Assembly: GCA_009823505.1 (NCBI GenBank)
Contig: VZQC01011939.1
Location: 4,542,238-4,606,237, forward strand
Direction: 5' to 3'
Length of the DNA stretch: 64,000 nucleotides
Source: Rhizomys pruinosus
Lineage: Eukaryota > Chordata > Mammalia > Rodentia > Spalacidae
Shown: positions 21,807-33,514 of the stretch, piece by piece
How the letters are laid out: each line of letters begins with the position of its first letter
Numbering within the stretch: position 1 is the first letter of the stretch
The notes under the pieces: model-generated
What the model was told of the DNA's origin: nothing
The model's input: only the letters and a program-made list of their open reading frames with translations
Database searches by the model: none
Program-made: the position numbers and the translations under genes

Positions 21807-21835
21807 CTCTCTCTCCTCTCTCTCTCTCTCTCATA
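21757..21835 (+). repeat. (CT)n microsatellite, interrupted
   Basis: CT dinucleotides with three interruptions (for example CCTCTTTCTC), then TATATATATA. Confidence 0.96.
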
Positions 21836-22135
21836 TATATATTCATGTATGTGGATGTACATGTGGATGTAAATGTATGTACATGCACAACATAAATATA
21901 GAGGTCAGAGGAGAATTTTTGAGTGCTAGTCTCCTTCCTCTTTTGTTTGAAACAGGATCTTTTGTTGGCCTGGACTCCAGGGACCCACCTCTCTCCCTCC
22001 CTCACATTGCTGAAATTATAGGTATATAATGCCGTGAGCAGCTTTTGTTTCCAACACAGCTTCTGGGGATCTGAACTCCAGTCCTCACGCTTATGGGACA
22101 AAGTCTTTACGGACTAAGCTATCTCCCCAAACATA
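21836..22135 (-). repeat. B4 composite SINE, minus strand
   Basis: Order on the reverse strand: tRNA-like head (plus-strand CTAAGCTATCTCCCC at the right end), 'GGGGATCTGAACTCCAGTCCTCACGC', a B1-like middle and a 'GGTCAGAGGAGAA' tail side near 21901. Diverged. Confidence 0.6.
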
Positions 22136-22159
22136 CAATGCTCTAGGTCCCTGAAAAAG

Positions 22160-22262
22160 AACCATAAGATTCTTCTGGTGGAGTTAGAGGGGCACAAGGA
22201 GAGATATAAACAGATTTCATCATATACATGTATAAAATTCTCAATAATAAAAGAAAAATTAT
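22160..22262 (+). repeat. Probable L1 3' terminus fragment
   Basis: 'GTTAGAGGGGCACAAGGAGAG' followed by 'ATATACATGTATAAAATTCTCAATAATAAAAG' resembles the last 100 bp of rodent L1 3' UTRs. It is short and diverged. Confidence 0.45.
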
Positions 22263-22444
22263 AAATGGAAAAATTGGGAGTCAAAAAACAGAAAAGAAAT
22301 ATAGGGTTCTTATTATGAAGGGGGACTCTGGGCTGATATAAATATGGGTTTACTACTAAAAATAAAACAATAATGAAACATGTAATCCCTTAAAATTGCA
22401 GGATATTTTTAGTTGTCAAGGCCACTGTGCAATCTTACCTCCTT

Positions 22445-22560
22445 CAGTTCTCCTAAGAACCCTGTGAATCTTTATCCCCAACTGGCAGCTGAGACACCAA
22501 GATACCAGGAGGTTAATTCACTTGCCCAGCATCATCTGACTGCTGACTGGCAGGCAATCA
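22445..22560 (+). repeat. MIR-like ancient SINE
   Basis: 'CTTTATCCCCAACTGGCAGCTGAGACACC' and 'GGTTAATTCACTTGCCCAG' follow the MIR core order (count-matched to the 'TTATCCCCATTTTACAGATGAGG' region). Its age suggests the surrounding 22.4-23.5 kb is ancestral sequence. Confidence 0.6.
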
Positions 22561-24809
22561 CATGGGCCCATATCTTCTGACTGTAAATGCAAGGGCCTTT
22601 GTGAGACACACCTGCCCCTAAGCCAAGGTCCTCTGCAGCAGAGTGCATCAGGGCTGCTGACCCCACAGCTGTGGGTCAGGGTGGCCGGCCTTCGCATTTC
22701 ACTCTGGTGGTATGCTACAATGCCTAAGGTCTCAGTTTTTTTTGTTTTTCTTTCCAATGCAGTCCCATCCCTTTTGAACAATGCTCTGTTTAATCCACCT
22801 GGATTATAAAAGGAACTAAAACCAATATTTCCTTTCTGATTTCATACAACCTATTTTATCCATTTTAACAAGAGATTAGTTCATAAAAATGGCATGCAAA
22901 TCCACAAAATAAACAAAGTCACTTTCCTTTGGACTCTAGACAAATAACCTGAAAATAATCCTGACAAGATGGTGTTTGCACAGCCAAAAAGCTGCAAGAA
23001 ATAAATAAATAAGGAACTCAAAGCCCTGATGCAGCCTCCTCTTGTGCTGCTCATGTGGGTGAATGAATGTACGACTGCTCTTCCCAGGTCACATGAAAGG
23101 AGCACACCACCGTGACCTATCACCAGCTGAGTGGCTGATCTCAAGGCCTTCCCTGTACATCCTCAGGTGTGTCTGCAGTGGGACTGTGGACATAGGAGAG
23201 CGCATCCACAGCACGGAGTATACATCTACTTCATTAGCAATGAAACACTTAGGCATGGGTCTCCCCACTCTAAGAAAACTCAACCTGTGGGCTAGCTCCA
23301 AATGGAGAAATCAAGAAGTCACTGTTTACAGACAATGGAGTTCTTTACACAAACAGTCCAAATAACAAGATTTCTAAATCTAAACATAAAACTCTTGAAT
23401 TTGTAATCATCAAACAAGGAAGGCAGGTTTTGTATAAGGAAGGACAGACTTAGATTTTCATGAACCCATGCCCATAAGTGCACTGTGAATGGTATAATAA
23501 TATTCCTCTACTTGGGGGGAGATGCCAGTTTGAGACCCAGTCTCCCTGAAGCCCCAGCTGATCTGGAACTCACTATGTAGACTAGGCAAACCTCAATCTC
23601 ACAGAGATCTGCTGGTTTTTGCCTCCCAGGATTAAAGGTGTGTATCACCACACCTGGCTGCTCTACTTTTTAACTTGAATGTGCTCTGCTTAGTGACAAA
23701 ACTTAAGCCAAGTTTATGATCATGGATCTGAATGCATGTTTTTAAAGTATGAGTAAAATAAATAAAAAAATATTCTGTGATGCAAACCCAATACCATCAA
23801 CATCTTGAGTTGATAACTGAACGTATTTACATGGGTGGATATTTTCCTATACATAAAATATGAGATTGATTATCAGAGTTGCTTCATCTTCTGGCCCATC
23901 CATACATCATGTTTGAAGAACCTGTGATACCTGCAAAGACTATAGCTCCACCTTAAGCATTTGTGCTAAGGATGTTACCAGTGTTGCTCAGTCCCCTGGT
24001 GGCAGAATGAAGGGTTAAGATGCAGAGAGACTAGAGGCAGGGGGGGCTAGTCTCAGGGCAAAGATGTGCGGGGGAGGGGGGAAATCATAGGGAGCAGACT
24101 TTAACTCAGGAAATAATTGGGTCCTTAATGGAAGTCACATCACTGAGTTTAAAAAGAAGTGGGTGGACCCCAGGAGATGTCTTCAAGACTAATTTATAGG
24201 CCTGTGGCAGCATTTTGGAAGTAGAGGAAATAACATTCTGAATAAAGGTTAACTTTGGAGCTAAGGATGTCACTGGGATCTGTGTGGACATGACTGCAGT
24301 TAGTTCTTCAAGATGGAAGCAGAGATGAAAGGGCTTGAGTGAAGACCAACTGGACACACCACTTTAGAAGCCTGGGAACAGGACAGGAGAGAGAAATCTT
24401 TGTCAATACAGCAAGCAGCCTCATCCTACAGAAACTGAGTCAGGGAGCTGGGGTCACACCAGGGCAAAAAAATCATCATAAAATGAAGTGACAAATAGTA
24501 CTCAGTGACCTGAATTCTTGGCTAGTCGAGGTCTCCAGCCAGCAGCCCCTGGACCGCATTCACTACACAGATATGCTTCTTAAAATAATATAACATTTTC
24601 TAAATGGACTTGATATTTTTCAAAAGTAAGTTATTCACAAAAACAAAATGTCTCAGTGTCTTTAAAAAATAGAAGAGCCAGCCTCTCAGCCTAAAGCTTG
24701 CCTCCTACTAACATGTGGTTGGCTCTGAGAAGCAGTTTGACGACCAGGATCTTCTCAAACAATACAGCTAGGCCCTCACCTGTGCCTTTCAGCTTCTTAG
24801 CATACAGCC
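22561..24809. other. Mostly unique sequence, B1 at 23527-23662
   Basis: No gene recognised apart from the SINE annotated separately. Several 80-100 codon ORFs lack domain signatures. 24061-24100 holds a G-run. Confidence 0.4.
23527..23662 (-). mobile_element. B1 SINE, minus strand
   Basis: Reverse-strand B1: GAGACCCAGTCTCCCTGAAGCCCCAGCTG, then GGATTAAAGGTGTGTATCACCACACC at the head side. The middle is shortened. Confidence 0.85.
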
Positions 24810-24988
24810 ATAGGCAAGAAGAAATAATAAAAACAAAGGCAGAAACAAATTAAATATAAACAAACAAAGCACCACAAAGAATCAATGAATCTAGGAGTTG
24901 GGATTTTAAAACATAAACAAGATTGACAGACTCTTAACTGAATTAACCAGGAGAAAAAAAGAAGAAACCCAACTTAATAAAATCACAG

Positions 24989-27416
24989 ATGAACAGGGAA
25001 ACATTACAACAAACACCAAAGAGTTTTATAAGGGAATACTTTAAAAACCTGTACTATAAAAAGTTGGAAGACTTCAGAGAAACTGATGACTTTCTAAATA
25101 CATCCAAACCACCAAAGTTAAATCAAGAAGGGGCCAACAACTTAAACAGACCCAAAACAAAAAAGGAGAAAGGAACAGTAACAAAAAGCCTTCTAATCAA
25201 AGTGGCCCCAGGTCCAATGGATTCAAAGCAAAATTTTATCAGGATTTTGAAGAACTACAACCAATACTACAACCAATACCACAACCAATACTACAATCAA
25301 TACAACTGAAGTTATTCCCCAAAGTAGAAACAGAAGGAATACTTTTTCTCTGCAGCCATTATATTCTAATACCAAAGCCAGGTGAAGACCACAATGAAAA
25401 CTGATGAATATAGATGCAAAATTTTTCAATAAAATACTCTCACATCATGAATATGTATACATCAAAAAGTATACCATAATCAAGTTCACTTAATCCCAGA
25501 AACGCAGGGATGATTCAACATTTATAAAGTGATAAATATAATAAATGTGCCTAAAGACAAAAATCACATGATCATCTCAATAAATGCAGAAACTTTTTTA
25601 AAAAATCCAACACACCTCTATGGTAATTGTCCTAGAGGGACTAGGACTAGAGAGAACATGCCTCAACATAATAAAGGCTACATATGACAGCCAACATCAT
25701 TCTAAATGGAGAAAATCTCAAAGCAATCCCACTAAAATCAGAAATAAGACAGGGCTCTGCACTCTCCCTATTCCTTTTCAATGTATTCTTTGAGGTCCTG
25801 GCTAAAGCAGTAAGACAAGAAAAGGAAATTAAAGGGGTATTAATAACAAAAGAAGTCAAGCTATCACTATTTGCCAGTTACATAGCATTATATATAAAGG
25901 ATCCAAAAAAATCCACCAGAAAACTTCTAGAAGTGATCAACCCTTTTGTCAAAGTGACAGGATAGAAGATCAACTTTAAAATCCTCCAAACCTTCAGTGA
26001 CAGATGGGGACTACTGAGACATCCAGCTTGTGGACTGAGCAGCTACTGGGGTTTCAGCCTCTTCAGAATATAGACTGCCATCGTTGGACTACCCAGACTG
26101 CATCATGGAGGCCAGTATAGGAAGATCAAGATAGGATATGGTGCTTACTGAACCTTATTTGGTGACCATGGGAAGGGAAGACTCCAGTGTGGAGCACAAG
26201 GGCAGAATCGATGGTTGTTTGGGCTTGCCAAGGAAGAGCCTTCAAACACTTCCTTAAGGAAAACATGACATCTTTCAGCCTAATAAAGAAAAAAAGAAAT
26301 CATAAGCTGAAGATGCTGAAACTATGATATCATAATCTTGATATACATGTCATGCATATATGCATATTTTGGAATGATACAAATTGGAAGGAAGAAGAAG
26401 AACAAAAAAAGACTGGGTCAAAGAACTGACCAAAACAGTAAACTGCTACCCAATACAGTAAACTTCTGCATCAAAAATTTAAAAAAAAGACTGAGAAAAA
26501 GATGAAAAACATGTATGGCAGAATGCATGAGCTCTGGTGGGGTGGGGGGCAGGGAAGGGGAAATGGGTCTAAATTTGATTAAAAAATGTTATATGAACAA
26601 AATGTATAAAACTTCAATAAAAATTGGCTTTGGAAAAAAAAAGATCAACTTTAGAAAAATAGCCTTTCCAAATAACAATAACAAACATGTTGAGAAAGAG
26701 ATCATGGAAAAACCCCCACTCGTAGCCTCAAATCAAATTAAAATAAAATATCTAGGAATAAACCTAAACCAAGAGGTGAAAAATCTCTGCAATAACAACT
26801 TTGAATTCCTGAAAGAAATTGAGGAAGACACTAAAAGATGGAAAGACCTCACGTGCTCATGGATTTGTAGATATTTTTAAAATGACCATCTTACCCAATG
26901 CAATGTACAGGTTCAATCAACCCCAATCAAATCCTCATGACATTCTTCACAGAAATAGAAAAAATAACCTAAAGCTCAATTGGAAGTACAAAGGAACCTG
27001 GCTATCCAAAGAAATGCTTAGAAAGAATAATGATAAGGAGATTAGCACACCAGATTTCAAGTTACATTACAGAGCTACAGTAATAACAACAACATGACAT
27101 TTGCACAAAACAGACATGTATATTAATATAAGACAGAAGACCCAAACCTAAGCACATATAATTCTATCTATCTGATATTTGACAATGCCAAAAATAAACA
27201 TTGAAGGAAAGATGGCATCCTCAAAAATGGCACTGGGAAAATTGGATGCTTATATGTAGAAGAATTAATAAGTTAGACCTATATCTATCACTCTGCACAA
27301 AAATCAACTGCAAATGGGTCAAAGACTTTAATGTGAAATCTTCAACTAAAACTGCTAGAAGAAAACATAGTCAGGACCCAATAAGATATAGGTACAGAAA
27401 AGGACTTTCTGAATAG
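24989..27416 (+). pseudogene. L1-B ORF2 remnant
   Basis: Fragments of L1 reverse transcriptase: NIILNGENLKAIPLKS and EIRQGSALSLFLFNVFFEVL (25690-25800), KSTRKLLEVI, and after the nested L1 insert KRWKDLTCSW, ISTPDFKLHYRATV and others to about 27416. The catalytic aspartate pair is lost (SLFASYIAL). Many stops and frameshifts. Confidence 0.82.
25979..26640 (+). mobile_element. 5'-truncated L1 (3' UTR only) inside L1-B
   Basis: A 662-bp insertion ending in the L1 3' UTR block (AGAATGCATGAGCTCTGGTG, G-rich run, CAATAAAAATTGG and an A tail). AAGATCAACTTTA at 25966-25978 and 26641-26653 is a 13-bp TSD. The first 300 bp match the 3' UTR of the host element at 30113-30390, so it came from the same L1 family. 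Confidence 0.9.
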
Positions 27417-27683
27417 GACTCTGTTAACTCAAGAATTAACACCAGCGACTGACCAATGGGACCTCATAAAGTGAAGAAGCTTCTTTTTAGTAAAAGAAAC
27501 AACCAATCAAGTGAAGAAGAAATCCACAGAATAGGATAGAATCTTTCCCACCTATACATGTGATAGATGATTAATATATGTAATATATAAAGAACTCAAA
27601 AAACAAAGAATGAAAAAAACATATGACCCAATCAAAAAATAAGCTATAGATCTGAACAGAAAGTTCTCAAAAGAAGAAATGAA

Positions 27684-28170
27684 GATCCTGGTGGAGATCT
27701 GCTCAGTGACTGTCATGTGCTTCAGCCATTCTACTGTCCTTAGTCTGCTTGGGATTGACTCTTGGTTTTGGTGTTAGGGATGGCAGTTGATTTTTTATGT
27801 GAAATCTGCCTGCCATTTGCCTTTGTTGGGGGAAAATACACATCAGAAATCTGTTTGTAAATGATTTTCTAAATGTTCAGATTCTGTGGAAGGGGCAGAA
27901 AGGACTTCCTGTGTTACCTCCTGACCTGGACAGGGTGACTTAACCCCCCCTAAAGGAGGCCTCTCTCCAAAAAGTCTCTTTTTTAGTATTCTTTTTACCT
28001 GGCCCCATCCAACCATAAATCTTTTAAAATATTACACACTCTATTATATATCATTATAGCCAATATGTCACAGTCAAGTACTATGTAATATATACATGTA
28101 TAATAAAATACAGTGTATTACTAAATTTGCTATTTTAATATTAAATGTATTATTTAGTATCAATAAAAAA
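27684..28170 (+). mobile_element. Unidentified 487-bp retroposed segment in L1-B
   Basis: The sequence is foreign to L1, ends in TATCAATAAAAAAA, and is bracketed by AAGAAATGAA at 27674-27683 and 28171-28180 (10-bp TSD). It therefore looks like an L1-mobilised transcript. There is no ORF of note. It could be a 5'-truncated processed pseudogene consisting of 3' UTR from an unrecognised gene, or an undescribed non-coding retroposon. Confidence 0.75.
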
Positions 28171-28219
28171 AAGAAATGAAATAAAAATGGCTAAGAAATA
28201 TCTTTTTAAAAGTGTCTAA

Positions 28220-28437
28220 GGGCTGGAGAGATGGGTCAGTGGTTAAGAGCGCCTGCTGCTCTTGCAGAGGACCCAGGTTTTATTCCCAGCACTCACATAG
28301 CAGCTAAACCACCTGTAACTCCAGTTCCACGTGAGTCCAATGCCTTTGTCTGACGCTGTGGGCATTGCACAACACCTGTACTCTTACATACATACAGGCA
28401 ATACACTTGTACACATAAAATAAAATAATAATACATG
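28220..28437 (+). mobile_element. B2/B3-type SINE with a perfect 16-bp TSD
   Basis: GGGCTGGAGAGATGGGTCAG head and CTCCAGTTCCACGTGAGTCC body without the 17-bp duplication. TTTTAAAAGTGTCTAA at 28204-28219 and 28438-28453 is a perfect TSD. Confidence 0.94.
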
Positions 28438-28570
28438 TTTTAAAAGTGTCTAACATCCTTAATAATGAGGAAAATGCAAGTTAAACTACCTGGAGATTTT
28501 ATCTTACCCCAGGCAGAACAGCTAAGATCAAGAAAAAGCAGTGTGGAGAACCCTTAAAAGACTCAAAATG

Positions 28571-28955
28571 GGGCTGGAGAGATGGCCTACCGGTTAAGAG
28601 TGCCGACCGCTCTTACAGAGGATCCGGGTTCGATCCCCAGCACCCACATGGTGGCTGAGAACCTTCTGAAACTCCAATTCCAGGAGAACTCCAGTTCCAG
28701 GGGAATCCGACACCCTCTTCTGACCTCCGCGGCATTGCAAGACACAGGTGCACAAACTTGCATGCAGACAGTACATTGATACACATACAGAAATAAATAA
28801 ATGCCGGGCGTGGTGGTGCACGCCTTTAATCCTAGCACTTGGGAGGCAGAGGCATGCGGATCTCTGTGAGTTTGAGGCCAGCCTGGTCTACAGAGTGAGT
28901 CCCAGGACAGCCAGAGCTACAGGGAGACCCTGTCTGAAAAAGACCAAAAAAAAAA
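28571..28955 (+). mobile_element. Composite SINE: B2/B3-type (young) joined to B1
   Basis: A 17-bp-duplication SINE (28571-28800) runs directly into a B1 (28801-28955, GCCGGGCGTGGTGGTGCACG to an A tail). One 15-bp TSD, AAAAGACTCAAAATG, occurs at 28556-28570 and 28956-28970, outside the pair. No second TSD separates them. They moved as a unit, or the B1 landed in the A-rich SINE tail where its TSD cannot be told from the tail. Confidence 0.92.
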
Positions 28956-28970
28956 AAAAGACTCAAAATG

Positions 28971-29277
28971 AGCCTACCACCTGACCCAGCCATACCACTT
29001 CTGGGTATATACCCACAAGACTAATCCTACCGCAAAGACACATATTCAGCCATGTTTGTTGCAGCTCGCTTCACAACAGTGAAGAGCTGGAACCAACCCA
29101 AATGCCCCTCAACCAGTGAGTGGATAGAGAAAATGTGGCACATGTACACAATGGAGTTTTATTCAGTGGTAAAGAAAGATGACATCATGAAATTTGCAGG
29201 TAAATGGATGGATCTAGAAGATATTATGTTAAGTGAAGTAACACAGTCCCAGAAAAACAAAAGATAAATGGTATCCC
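28971..29277 (+). pseudogene. L1-B ORF2 C-terminus
   Basis: Continues the ORF2 reading after the SINE pair: [19 protein letters not shown], then EKMWHMYTMEFYSVVKKDD and [13 protein letters not shown] residues, ending near 29265. Conserved against the intact ORF2 C-terminus at about 36046-36330. Confidence 0.88.
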
Positions 29278-30397
29278 TCATCTGTGGATGCTAGCACCAA
29301 GTACCTAGTTGTAAGGCAAACTGAGCAACATTAATGTTATATTCTTCATGATCTGAACACAACTGTGCTATTATATTATGAATCCCTAGACAGGTTATGG
29401 AAATAACCTACCATTTATTTTCAGACTATGGATTTTTGGTATATGATGGTGAGCATGAATACATATTTTAGAGTAACAAAGTTAAAATGGAAAAAGGCAA
29501 ATCAAGAAATCTGATATGGAAATAACACACAGTTTGTTTCAGAAGATACAATCTTAGTATAGGTGTGATGTATCGGGCTGGTGTAACTTAGCCTTTCTGG
29601 ATGCTAAATGACCATACTTAACGTCCATACCAATTTGGCCAAGGGACCTAAGGGATAACTTTGTTCCTTGCCCTCAGAGGTCAACTAAGTCTCAGGAGAC
29701 TATGCATGGGAGCATCTCTTGAAATGTCCTGCAAATGTGAGTCACCAGTCTTCCTGTGCAGGGAGGTCTTGGAGATCCACTAATGGAACTTCAGCCAGTA
29801 TCCAGCCTATAAAGAGGAAAGTCTGCCCATGCTTCAAAAAGAGAAGCCTGGTCTAGCAAGACCTAACTGTGTCCTCGAGTGAATGGAACTGATGGATGAA
29901 AAGCCAAAAGGAGCTAGAAAAAAAAAAACAAAAACAAAAAAACTCTGAGTAACCCTTGAGGACCAGATCCTCAACTGACCTTGAGAAAACAAAAACCTTG
30001 GTTAATCTGGGCTAACTGTGTGGCCTTAAGCATCCAACAGGAAAGTATAACCAGAAATAAATAATCAGTAAGGTCTGAGAAATTGTACTTCAGATAAAAA
30101 ACTTGAGAATCCTCCAAACCTTCAATTCTAGATGGGGACTACGGAGATGTCCAGTGTGTGGACTGAATGGCTACTGGGATTTCAGTCTCTTCAGAGAGTA
30201 GACTTCCATTGGACTATACAGGCTGTGTCATGGAGGCCAGTGCAGGAAAATCAAGACAGGACACACACTTGCTGGACCTCATTTGGGTGACCATGGGGTG
30301 GGGGGGACCGGCAGGAGTGATGGTTGTTTGGGTTTGCCAAGGAGGAAGCTTCAAGCACTTCCTTGGGGAAAACATGACATCTTTTGGTGAAAAAAGA

Positions 30398-30403
<6 letters not shown>

Positions 30404-30460
<57 letters not shown>

Positions 30461-30470
30461 AAGAAAGAAA
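30404..30470 (+). repeat. (GA)n/(GAAA)n tract in L1-B 3' UTR
   Basis: Purine-only simple repeat expanded in the 3' UTR after CATCTTTTGGTG. Confidence 0.95.
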
Positions 30471-30659
30471 ATCCTCCAACTCAGGTGATATGTATATGTA
30501 TATATTTATGTATGTCTATATATTGAAGCAATACAAGTTGGAGAAAAAAATAGAATTTTCCATGTTAAAGCATCATTGTAGTTTAATGCTTTTTTGGTAT
30601 CACAAGTTTAATTTATGTTACTTTGATGCTATGTGTACTCTAAAGTTCAACTTAAAATA

Positions 30660-30835
30660 AAATTTAGAAAAAGAAAACAACTGACAACAAATGCTGGCAA
30701 GGATATGGAGAAAAGGGAGCCCTCTCATTCACTACTGGTGAGAGTGAGGGGCACCAGGGATGATGGCGGGTGGGCAAGTATGAATGTGCATATAGTGCTC
30801 ATGTATGAAATTCTCAAAAATAAAACATTTAAACC
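30660..30835 (+). repeat. L1 fragment (ORF2 C-terminal part and 3' end)
   Basis: 'GCTGGCAAGGATATGGAGAAAAGGG' matches the ORF2 region encoding the cysteine-rich segment. 'GTATGAAATTCTCAAAAATAAAA' then resembles an L1 3' terminus, so the two ends are joined by a large internal deletion. Confidence 0.6.
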
Positions 30836-31019
30836 AAACATACCTCAGCAAAGTTGACCAAAGAGAAAAAAATACTTATGTTCATATACAATTCCCATGA
30901 TGCTGACCAGATGTGATTAATGTTCCCATGTTTATCAATTTTTAATTTGAACAGGACATACTATTAATTATTTTACCACTGACCCAGCAAAAGGTATAGA
31001 CTTCTTTAAATGTTTGTCT

Positions 31020-31225
31020 GCTGTTTGTAACATTGTTTATTGTGAAAGGATGTTAAATTTGTTTTAGTTTTTTTTTCTGCTCCTATTGAGATAATCATGA
31101 TTTTTGCCCTTCCTTCTGCAAGTGTAGTGAATCACAGTTGTCAGTTTGCATACCCTGAGCCATTGCAGGGATAACTCCCACTTGATCTTGGTAAATGATC
31201 CTTTTAATGTGTTGTGATTTCAGAA
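31020..31225 (-). repeat. Old L1 ORF2 fragment, minus strand
   Basis: Reads in reverse as L1 reverse transcriptase coding DNA. Plus-strand phrases such as 'CTATTGAGATAATCATGATTTTTG' and 'GGGATAACTCCCACTTGATC' correspond to the region that reads 'TGCGATGATGGTGTGGTTTTTG' in the intact L1 near 38074. Heavily diverged. Confidence 0.65.
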
Positions 31226-31229
31226 TACA

Positions 31230-32470
31230 TGATTGAAAACAAAAGTCTCTTCAGTCCATGGCTTGGGGAAAACTATATCTACATGGAGAAAAATGAAACT
31301 AGACTCTCATTTCATACCATTTACAAAAATCAACTCAAAATCAGTTAAAGAAAAGCTGATATGTATAGCTCAGAAGTATAGTACTTCCTGCCTGGCAGGT
31401 GAAAGGCCTTGGGTTTGATCCCTAGCACTAGAAAAAAGAAAAAGGAAGACTTAAATATAAGAATTAAAACTGTGAAAACCCACTGTAATAAAACACAATG
31501 GAATAGTCACATTAGTCCACACAGTGAATTCTTGGATATGATCCCAAACCCATGCAACAAAAACAAAGCTAGACCACGGGGAGTATATGAAGCTCAAAGG
31601 CTCTGTACTGCGAAGGAAGCACCCACAGAGGGAAGACACAACCCCAGAATGGGAGGAGGTATTTGCAAAGCACACAGCTGATTCAAGGCTAATTACCAAA
31701 ATATGTAAGAAACTCAAACAGTGCAATAGCAAGAAAACAAGTAACTGATTTTTCAATGAGCAAAGGACATGAATAAACATTTCTCATAAGAAGACCTACA
31801 AAAGGCCAATGGATATGTGAAAAAATGTTCAAATCATGAACCATTACAGAAATGCAAATTAAAATCACAGTGAGATATCACCTCACAATTCTTACAATGG
31901 CCAGTATCAACAAGATGAAAAATGAAAGTATTGGTAGGGCTGTAGAGAAAATGAACCTTCTGTAGACTGGGTGGGAGTGTAAATTAGAAGAGATATTACA
32001 GAAAATGGTGTACAGCTGCCTTGAAAATTAAAACTCAAAATACCACATAATTCAGCAACGTCACTTTTGGGTTTATAATCCAGGTGAACTGAACTCAGTC
32101 TGTCAGAGATAGCTGAACCTTCATGTCCGCTACAGTGAGAGTCACAATAACCAAGAGAGGGAATCAACCTATGTGTTCAACGATAGGTGAAAGGTTATAG
32201 AAAATGTGATGTGTCAGCACTGTGGAATACTATTCATCTTTTTAAAAAATATAAAGAAATTTTGTCGTTGTATCAACATAGATGAAGTTGGAAGATGTCA
32301 TGCTAAGTAAAACAGGCCAGGCATTAAAAGACAAACACTGTCATTCCAGTTACATGCGGAATCCTGAAAAGACAAACCCATATAAACAGAGCAGAACAGC
32401 TGTTTCCAGAGTCAGGGGCATGCAGGGAAGGGTGGGGTGTGGGTGGGAAGATGAAAGCCAGCAGGACAGG
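31230..32470 (+). repeat. Old L1 ORF2 3' half, with an ID-like insertion
   Basis: Signatures of L1 ORF2 C-terminal coding DNA in order: 'CATTTACAAAAATCAACTCAAAATC', 'AGTGAGATATCACCTCAC', 'CAGCCATA'-type region, 'GTGGAATACTATTCATC', 'GATGAAGTTGGAAGATGTCATGC'. It is an ancient mammalian L1, now without open frames. Confidence 0.7.
31358..31440 (+). repeat. ID-like SINE
   Basis: 'TATAGCTCAGAAGTATAGTACTTCC', a B-box-like GGGTTTGATCCC and an AGAAAAAAGAAAAAGG tail, inserted in the old L1. Resembles ID/BC1-type tRNA-derived elements. Confidence 0.6.
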
Positions 32471-32479
32471 AGGAACACA

Positions 32480-32852
32480 GGTTCTAGTTTCACTCTGTTG
32501 CTGTGATAAAAGATGCTGAGCAACAGCAAGTTAAGGGAGGAAAGAGCTTATTTCATCTTATACTTCCAGGTCATAGGCCACAGTGGAGAAAGCCAGGGCA
32601 GGAACCATGGAGGACTCTACTTTCTGACTCACTCTTAGGCTCATGCTTAGCTAGCTTTCTTCTATAGCCTAAGACCTCCTACTTGGAGATGTTGCCACCT
32701 GCAGTGGCCAGGGCCTCCCACACCACTTAACAGTCAAGGCAATCCCCCCTAGACTTGCCTATAGGCCACTCTGATCAGAGAAATTCCTTGTTTGAGGCTC
32801 CTTTCTCAGGTGACTCTAGGCTGTGTCCAGTTGACAAAGCTAAGTAGAACAA
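32480..32852 (-). mobile_element. MaLR-type solo LTR, minus strand
   Basis: Same family and orientation as the LTRs at 54460-56448: CTGTTGCTGTGATAAAA near the left, GGGAGGAAAGAGCTTATTTC, GTGTCCAGTTGACAAAGC near the right. Diverged; terminal dinucleotides mutated at the left end. Confidence 0.75.
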
Positions 32853-33242
32853 AAGGTTTCTGTAATCTAGGGCACAGTATGAGAACAGTTAATAAGGACA
32901 TTGCAAACTCTAAAAATCGGTAAAATAGTCAATTTACAATGTCTGAACCCCAAAGAATTTAAAGGTGATAGACATGTTAACTAGTTTGACTCAGTCATTC
33001 CACAGTTTATACCAAAATATCACATACACTGCACAGACGTATACAATTGCTGTCACTTTATAAAAGTACAGTTCTTCACCTATTACTCTCAACTCACCTT
33101 GCAATTAGCGTACAGGTGCTCATGCTACCTGTTATTGCAAAGGGCAAGGAATAGAGACAGGAGATGTATCTCAAAGTCCAGTTTTATTCTGAGAGCTGGC
33201 GATATGAGAAGGCCGCCAGTTAACACCCTAAAAACTCCCTTA

Positions 33243-33405
33243 CGCCAGGTGCACACCTTTAATCCTAGCACTTGGGAGGCAGAGGCAGGAGGATCTCTGT
33301 AAGTTCAAGGCCAGCCTGGTCTACAGAGTGAGTTCCAGTCCAGTTGGGGCTACAGGGCGATCCTGTCTCAAAACAAACAAACAAACAAACAAAAAAAAAA
33401 AAAAC
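33243..33405 (+). mobile_element. B1 SINE with TSD
   Basis: GCCAGGTGCACACCTTTAATCC through GATCCTGTCTCAAAAC, then a (CAAA)n and poly(A) tail. ACTCCCTTA at 33234-33242 and 33406-33414 is a 9-bp TSD. Confidence 0.92.
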
Positions 33406-33514
33406 ACTCCCTTATATAGGGAGAAGAGGGTGGAGACAGAGAGTCCTGAGCTCAGTCTTGCCCCTCTAGTCAGGAGGTCAGCTGCATTCCTGAGACTTGT
33501 GAGGTCTGTGCTTC

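Larger units (their letters stand above)
24810..30560 (+). mobile_element. L1-B: decayed L1 with four nested insertions
   Basis: One L1 can be followed across this interval after removing later insertions: ORF2 linker (24989-25309), reverse transcriptase (25684-25965), its continuation (26654-27683), C-terminal part (28181-28219, 28454-28570 and 28971-29277), and a long 3' UTR to about 30560. The insertions are an L1 3' end (25979-26640), an unidentified retroposed segment (27684-28170), a SINE (28220-28437) and a SINE pair (28571-28955). The endonuclease part is missing at the 5' side, and the FADD catalytic motif of the reverse transcriptase reads FASY, so it is inactive. Confidence 0.85.
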
